Shown: positions 59,710 through 64,000 of the stretch, piece by piece | Layout: each line of letters starts with the position of its first letter | Position numbering within the stretch: the first letter of the stretch is position 1 | DNA from: Flavobacterium sp. KJJ | GTDB lineage: Bacteria > Bacteroidota > Bacteroidia > Flavobacteriales > Flavobacteriaceae | Assembly: GCF_000708595.2 (NCBI RefSeq) | Contig: NZ_JARP01000003.1 | Span: forward strand, 372,001 to 436,000 | Direction: 5' to 3' | Length of the DNA stretch: 64,000 nt | Notes under the pieces: model-generated | Databases searched by the model: none | What the model saw: the letters and a program-made list of their open reading frames with translations, nothing else | Told to the model about the DNA's origin: nothing | Program-made: the position numbers and the translations under genes

Positions 59710-60969
59710 ATGAAGAAGTGTTTACTTTTTATTTTCATATTGCTGCTTTCATTAAGTGCAAAAGCTTCGTTTATCTTACTTCCGATGGACGAAACAACCC
59801 AGCAAAATCACTTAAAAGCGTACGGAATTACATATTGGTGTTTAAGCAAAGATTATAAAGCAAGCTGGCTTCTTAATTATCGCGGTGGCTCTTTTTTATT
59901 GCCTGATGCAGATGAAATTAGAAAAGAATGCAAAATCCGTGGCGTTAGTTTTGAAATACTTTCTGATAGCGAAGAAGCATCAATCTTGAATGAAATTTCA
60001 AGTCCTTCTCAAAATATGGAGTCAGTTGTTCTTGAAAAAGCACCAAAAATTGCTGTTTATACGCCAAAAGGAAAACAGCCTTGGGATGATGCTGTAACTT
60101 TGGTTTTGACTTATGCTGAAATTCCTTTTACACCAATTTATGATGAAGAAGTTTTGAGTGATCAATTACTCTTATATGATTGGCTGCACTTGCATCATGA
60201 AGATTTTACAGGGCAATATGGAAAATTTTATGCAGCTTATAAAAATACGCCATGGTACATCGATCAGAAAAAAGATGCTGAAGCTTTGGCAACAAAATTA
60301 GGTTATGCTAAAGTATCTCAGGAAAAAGGTGCAGTTGCAAAAAAAATTAGAGATTTTGTTATTGGAGGAGGATTCATGTTTGCTATGTGCTCTGCAACAG
60401 ACAGTTTTGATATTGCTCTCGCAGCAGATGGAGTAGATATTTGCGAAGCCATGTTTGATGGTGACGCTAGTGATTCTAACTATCAGGCAAAATTAAATTT
60501 TGGAAATTCATTTGCGTTTAAAAATTTTACTTTAGAAAGAAGACCAGAACAATATGAATTTTCAGATATTGATATGACTTTGAAAAGAAAAATTCCTGTT
60601 GAGAAAGATTATTTTACTTTAATGGAATTTTCTGCAAAGTGGGATCCAATTCCGAGTATGTTGTGCCAAAATCATACACAGCTAGTCAAAGGTTTTATGG
60701 GACAAACTACTTCGTTTGATACAGCATTAATAAAATCGAATGTTTTGATAATGGGAACTTGCGAACTCAACGGTGAATCAAGATATATTCATGGTGAAAA
60801 AGGAAAAGGAATGTTTACTTTTTTTGGAGGCCATGATCCTGAAGATTTTCAGCATCAGGTTGGAGATCCGCCAACGGTTCTCGATTTACACCCAAATTCT
60901 CCTGGTTACAGATTAATTCTTAACAACGTTTTGTTTCCTGCAGCAAAAAAGAAAAAACTTAAAACATAA
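59710..60969 (+). CDS. Exported protein of unknown function (databases: asparagine synthetase B-like)
   Basis: 419 residues with a signal peptide (MKKCLLFIFILLLSLSAKAS). The first part begins SFILLPMDETTQQNHLKAYGITYWCLSKDYKASWLLNYRGGSFLLPD and the middle has KIAVYTPKGKQPWDDAVTLVLTYAEIPFTPIYDEEVL, a pattern like a class I glutaminase-like fold, followed by FVIGGGFMFAMCSATDSFDIALAADGVDICEAMFDGDASD. Similar proteins are labelled asparagine synthetase B, but I see neither the N-terminal nucleophile Cys nor the synthetase PP-loop, and export is incompatible with that role. Function unknown. Confidence 0.8.
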   Translation: MKKCLLFIFILLLSLSAKASFILLPMDETTQQNHLKAYGITYWCLSKDYKASWLLNYRGGSFLLPDADEIRKECKIRGVSFEILSDSEEASILNEISSPSQNMESVVLEKAPKIAVYTPKGKQPWDDAVTLVLTYAEIPFTPIYDEEVLSDQLLLYDWLHLHHEDFTGQYGKFYAAYKNTPWYIDQKKDAEALATKLGYAKVSQEKGAVAKKIRDFVIGGGFMFAMCSATDSFDIALAADGVDICEAMFDGDASDSNYQAKLNFGNSFAFKNFTLERRPEQYEFSDIDMTLKRKIPVEKDYFTLMEFSAKWDPIPSMLCQNHTQLVKGFMGQTTSFDTALIKSNVLIMGTCELNGESRYIHGEKGKGMFTFFGGHDPEDFQHQVGDPPTVLDLHPNSPGYRLILNNVLFPAAKKKKLKT

Positions 60970-60970
60970 T

Positions 60971-61774
60971 TTAATTCAATGAAAATTCAAACCAAATAGG
61001 AATATGATCTGATATTTTTCGGGCTTCCTGCAGAGAATTGAATTTTTTATAAAATGAAACTACCCCAGAATTGATATAGTTTATTGTATTTGCTTTGAAA
61101 AACATATTGTCAAATTCTGATGCGACACAAATATTATCTTTGCATTTTTGTTTCAAAGACGTTTTTTGATTTTGTAAAATAGGAGCGTAGCCCATTTTCT
61201 TTAAAGGATTAAAAACAGTATGTGATTGAGGACAATTAAAATCTCCCATAAAAATTAAATTTAAGCTGGGATATTCTGCTGGCAAAAATTTGAAATATTT
61301 GATTTCGGTTTCGGGCTGTCTGTTTTTCGTTATAGCATGAAAATTAGCGAGTGTAAATGTTTTTTTGCCACTTTCAAAAGTAGCTAAATAAGGTTCTCTG
61401 TCAATTTCTAAACCGTATTTTTTCTCGAGCCAGGGCTTTCCTTTCAGTTTGACTTTACTCTTTTTCCAAATAAAAGCATAACGTTCTGTTTTATAACTGC
61501 TGCTGCTTGTCGGGTCACTTATCACATAATCCCAGTTTGTACCTTTTTCATTTAATAGTACAGCAAGTTTTGCTACAGCTTGAGCACCGCCATAACCGGC
61601 AACAACTTCCTGAATAGCAACAATGTCATACTCAAGAAGAGTAGAGGTAATAAAATTTAATTCAGATTCAGATTTTGATTTTCCAAAATTTTCTATGTTC
61701 CAAGATAAAATCTTAGTTTGAGAAAAAGAAAAGAGTGTAAGAAATAACAGAACAAGGCTAAGACTATTTTTCAT
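60971..61774 (-). CDS. Exported endonuclease/exonuclease/phosphatase-family protein
   Basis: 267 residues. Signal peptide (LSLVLLFLTLFSFSQ) then the EEP fold: ILSWNIENFGKSKSE, VAIQEVVAGYGGA (catalytic Glu), NFHAITKNRQPETEI, FMGDFNCPQSHTVF and the final KISDHIPIWFEF (catalytic Asp-His). It lacks any sorting domain, so it stays in the periplasm. DNA hydrolysis is the most likely activity, but lipid or nucleotide phosphatase is possible. Its stop lies 1 nt after the stop of the convergent exported protein. Confidence 0.92.
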   Translation of the reverse strand: MKNSLSLVLLFLTLFSFSQTKILSWNIENFGKSKSESELNFITSTLLEYDIVAIQEVVAGYGGAQAVAKLAVLLNEKGTNWDYVISDPTSSSSYKTERYAFIWKKSKVKLKGKPWLEKKYGLEIDREPYLATFESGKKTFTLANFHAITKNRQPETEIKYFKFLPAEYPSLNLIFMGDFNCPQSHTVFNPLKKMGYAPILQNQKTSLKQKCKDNICVASEFDNMFFKANTINYINSGVVSFYKKFNSLQEARKISDHIPIWFEFSLN

Positions 61775-61825
61775 GCAGTATTAAAAAATCAAATATAAGC
61801 ATTTCAAAATTTTACAATAATAGTC

Positions 61826-62080
61826 TTAGTGTTTTTTATATCTGTTTTTTAAGGCAGTTCCAATAATAATAATTTGAAGTACTAATAAAGCTGGAATGAA
61901 AACTAATTTCCAATCAACTTCAAACCATCCTGTTCTATCTGACACGAAGGCAAAACTTATTGATAAAAAGATACAAAGCAGCATTGTTTTCATAACAATT
62001 TTATTATTGGTTGTATTAATTTTTAAGATCAATCTCTCAGAAAAATTTTTCTCTAAATTAATTTTATTATTCGGTTTCAT
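61826..62080 (-). CDS. Small two-helix membrane protein
   Basis: 84 residues. Basic N-terminal part, then two hydrophobic segments (about 30-48 MKTMLLCIFLSISFAFVS, and 56-78 LVFIPALLVLQIIIIGTAL) and a basic tail. No family recognised. It is followed by DNA of 51 nt before the nuclease gene and is co-directional with it. The start could also be the internal Met at residue 30, which would give a 55-residue form. Confidence 0.6.
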   Translation of the reverse strand: MKPNNKINLEKNFSERLILKINTTNNKIVMKTMLLCIFLSISFAFVSDRTGWFEVDWKLVFIPALLVLQIIIIGTALKNRYKKH

Positions 62081-62157
62081 GGTTGGTTAATCGATTGCAC
62101 AAACTTAAATCTATATAAAATCATTTCCTTACGGAAACCCGTAAAAGGCAGTAATTT

Positions 62158-62826
62158 TTACACTAAACCAAAGTCCTTTGCAATTGCAATTAAATGCACA
62201 TTGTTATTTGCTTTAAAATATATTTTCAATTTGTTGATTCTCTTTTCAATACTGCTGGTTCCGTTTGGAGTGATAGCAGAAGACTTAAATTCGTTAGAGA
62301 TATTCTCTAGAATGTAACCCTGAGCCAAAAGTTTTAATATAGAAATATCATAGGATTCAATTTCAATTAAAGCTTTATCATTAAAACTAAACGATAAATC
62401 TGATGATATTATTTTTTCTTCATTTCTAAAAGTTCCTTCGATTGCTTTTCTAAGTTCCTCCATGCTGTTTCTTCCTTTAGAAACATAGGCATTTACTCCT
62501 AAATCATTAAAAAGAGTCTTTACTCTATATGATTTGTCTTCTATCGAAAAAACTATTTTTTTTAGTTTTGGCTGTACTTCATTGATTGCTTCGATAAGCT
62601 CATCGCCACAAGTAAGAGTTGTTTTGCGATGATCTGATTTAAATGATAAATCAGTTATTAGTAAATCATAAGGTTCTTTTTCAACCAGCGCTTTTTTAAC
62701 TTTTAAAAGACCGTCATCACAGTATTTTACATGATGAATGGTTGGTACTTTTAAGTCTTCAAGTACTTGAACCACTGCTATGCTAATACTATCTAAATCT
62801 TCGGCAACTAAAACTTTTTTAAACAT
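62158..62826 (-). CDS. Response regulator with divergent C-terminal HTH
   Basis: 222 residues. Receiver domain (about 1-130) with Glu9-Asp10, phosphoacceptor Asp59 in LLITDLSF and SKG (Lys) near 108. The C-terminal 65 residues (ISILKLLAQGYILENISNEF ... SSIEKRINKLKIYFKANNNVHLIAIAKDFGLV) take the place of a LuxR domain and keep its outline but are longer between the second and third helices. It is encoded 9 nt after the kinase gene. DNA binding is likely but less clear than for the NarL-type regulator at 58708. Confidence 0.88.
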   Translation of the reverse strand: MFKKVLVAEDLDSISIAVVQVLEDLKVPTIHHVKYCDDGLLKVKKALVEKEPYDLLITDLSFKSDHRKTTLTCGDELIEAINEVQPKLKKIVFSIEDKSYRVKTLFNDLGVNAYVSKGRNSMEELRKAIEGTFRNEEKIISSDLSFSFNDKALIEIESYDISILKLLAQGYILENISNEFKSSAITPNGTSSIEKRINKLKIYFKANNNVHLIAIAKDFGLV

Positions 62827-62835
62827 ATTATTATT

Positions 62836-64000
62836 TTATAAAGGAAAAGTGAAACTGAATTTAAAACCTATTTCAGAATTATTGTCAAAAATAATAGTTC
62901 CATTTATAGTTTTAATACGGTTTTCCACATTTGACAGTCCATTTTTCAAAATTAAAGTCTTATTCCCTATTCCAATGCCGTTATCGCTGTATGTTACAGA
63001 AATATTTTTATCAATAATTTTAAATGTTATACTGACAAGATTCGCTTTACTGTGTTTTTTCATGTTCAGAAAAAGCTCTTGAAGTATTCTAAAGATTATT
63101 ATTTTTTTGTTTTCATTAATTTTATTCCACTGAATTGTATCAAAACCATTAATTAAAATGTTTAAATCTGCAGTTTTAAAACCTGAAATCATTTCTTTTA
63201 GGATAAAAGGAAAATCCTTATCAGTTTTAATGACACTATTTTCTTTCGATATATTTCTTGTTTTAGCATAAATACTATCGAGACTTTTTAGAAATTGCTC
63301 TTTATTTTCTCCTGTTTCAAGATCTTTATTTTGTGCTAAACTTATAGTTTGAAAAACATCTTTAGCGAGTTCATCGTGCAGTTTTCTTGATATCCGAAAT
63401 TCACTTTTTAAAATTGCCTCTTTTTTTTCTTTTTTACTCTTTGAGGATAAATAAAAAAAAAGAAATAAAATTGCTGCAATAACAACAGCCAGAATAGCAT
63501 ATAAAATTATAGTACGATTTTTTTGTCTTTCTATTTGAAGATCATTTTCAGCTTTCTGAATTTTGAGATGTAAATTTTCAGCTTTGTCTATGCTAGCATC
63601 ATATTTAATTCTAGAAAATTGATTTCTAGCTTTTTGTCTGCCTGTAGTAATACTGTCAATAAGTTTGATATAATCTAAAGAATATTTCTTCAGATTATTT
63701 CCGTTATAGCTTTTAATTAATTGTGCCAGACTATTCGCTTTATTTGCGGCTGAATTTACTTTACAAGCATTCATGTAAGACTTTTTAGCATACATTTCTG
63801 CCAGTGTAGAATTCCTGTTTTGATAATACATCGAAAGAAACTTATAGGTAGCTATACTGCTATAGTCATCTTTTTGTTCAAGCTTTATCTCTAAACTTTT
63901 CCTTAAGTAATCTACTGCTTTGGGGTTTCCAAGTTTAAAATAACAGAATCCTAAATTGTCTAGTATTAAGGAATACTGATACTCCGTTTGCAAAGGTTTT
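62836..64000 (-). CDS. TPR-containing membrane sensor histidine kinase, C-terminal part
   Basis: The frame is open to the right edge, so the N-terminus is missing; at least 388 residues are present. TPR-like helices come first (LGFCYFKLGNPKAVDYLRKSL, YKFLSMYYQNRNSTLAEMYAK), then a coiled coil, a membrane helix (about IILYAILAVVIAAILFLFFY) and the cytosolic kinase core with the RISRKLHDELAKDVFQ phospho-His motif and ATPase segments (VTYSDNGIGI, LSNVENRIKTINGTIIF). It pairs with the response regulator just downstream. TPR sensors of this type are typical of Bacteroidetes. Confidence 0.9.
   Translation of the reverse strand, partial: KPLQTEYQYSLILDNLGFCYFKLGNPKAVDYLRKSLEIKLEQKDDYSSIATYKFLSMYYQNRNSTLAEMYAKKSYMNACKVNSAANKANSLAQLIKSYNGNNLKKYSLDYIKLIDSITTGRQKARNQFSRIKYDASIDKAENLHLKIQKAENDLQIERQKNRTIILYAILAVVIAAILFLFFYLSSKSKKEKKEAILKSEFRISRKLHDELAKDVFQTISLAQNKDLETGENKEQFLKSLDSIYAKTRNISKENSVIKTDKDFPFILKEMISGFKTADLNILINGFDTIQWNKINENKKIIIFRILQELFLNMKKHSKANLVSITFKIIDKNISVTYSDNGIGIGNKTLILKNGLSNVENRIKTINGTIIFDNNSEIGFKFSFTFPL

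Overview
The window is a chromosomal segment of a Flavobacteriia bacterium, most likely a Flavobacterium. The evidence is low GC content, Bacteroidetes-type promoters (-7 box TAnnTTTG) in front of several genes, a type IX secretion C-terminal sorting domain, SusC-like envelope biology with lipoproteins, and a carotenoid cluster. It looks like core and shell genome. I found no phage, transposase, CRISPR array or defence island.

Layout. 1-850: an ECF sigma factor and the start of its membrane partner. 1103-2575: an exported S41 protease. 2659-13362: a corrinoid (vitamin B12) acquisition and salvage locus. On the minus strand, read from high to low coordinates, it holds a Cys-rich CWC/DUF5522 protein, cobU, a bluB-cobT fusion, cobS, cobC, then a promoter and cobalamin riboswitch controlling a BtuB-like TonB receptor and a BtuG-like surface beta-propeller lipoprotein. 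A BtuF-BtuC-BtuD-type ABC importer diverges on the plus strand. Together these capture corrinoid at the surface, import it, make the lower ligand dimethylbenzimidazole and rebuild the nucleotide loop. 13448-15958: RNA modification enzymes (trmL, rluE-like), a disordered protein and an SDR dehydrogenase. 16253-19681: a large secreted nuclease/phosphatase-family protein with a T9SS tag. 19731-23952: MepB-family protein, a second ECF sigma factor with an unusual partner that seems to run from the inner membrane to an outer-membrane barrel, and two exported proteins. 24140-30598: housekeeping genes (rmuC, thioesterase, VOC protein, YceI, epimerase, TetR, UbiB kinase).

30838-37550: photolyase, SRPBCC protein, crtZ, crtB, crtI, a MerR regulator carrying the residues of a CarH-type B12 photoreceptor, and a Kir-like potassium channel. 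This looks like a light-response cluster, and it may depend on the B12 obtained by the locus 25 kb away. 37683-43016: TPR protein, an ArsR-led five-gene operon with a tandem palindromic operator, an acyltransferase and a LytTR regulator. 43241-50315: M20 hydrolase, three tRNAs (Leu-GAG and two Lys-TTT), aroK, a phosphoribosyltransferase, an Hsp15-like S4 protein, an FKBP lipoprotein and a split transketolase. 50628-56567: tgt, LptF/G-type permease, EamA transporter, accA, dnaB. 56701-64000: uncharacterised proteins and two separate two-component systems, the last one cut by the window edge.

Intergenic DNA carries two kinds of repeat that the genes do not explain: a long palindromic element (perfect 29-bp arms at 30695-30796, a degenerate relative at 7205-7291), and short arrays with a strict 7-nt period at several loci, often just upstream of start codons. 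The best leads are the CarH-like regulator, the BluB-CobT fusion, the envelope-spanning sigma partner and the heptad arrays.
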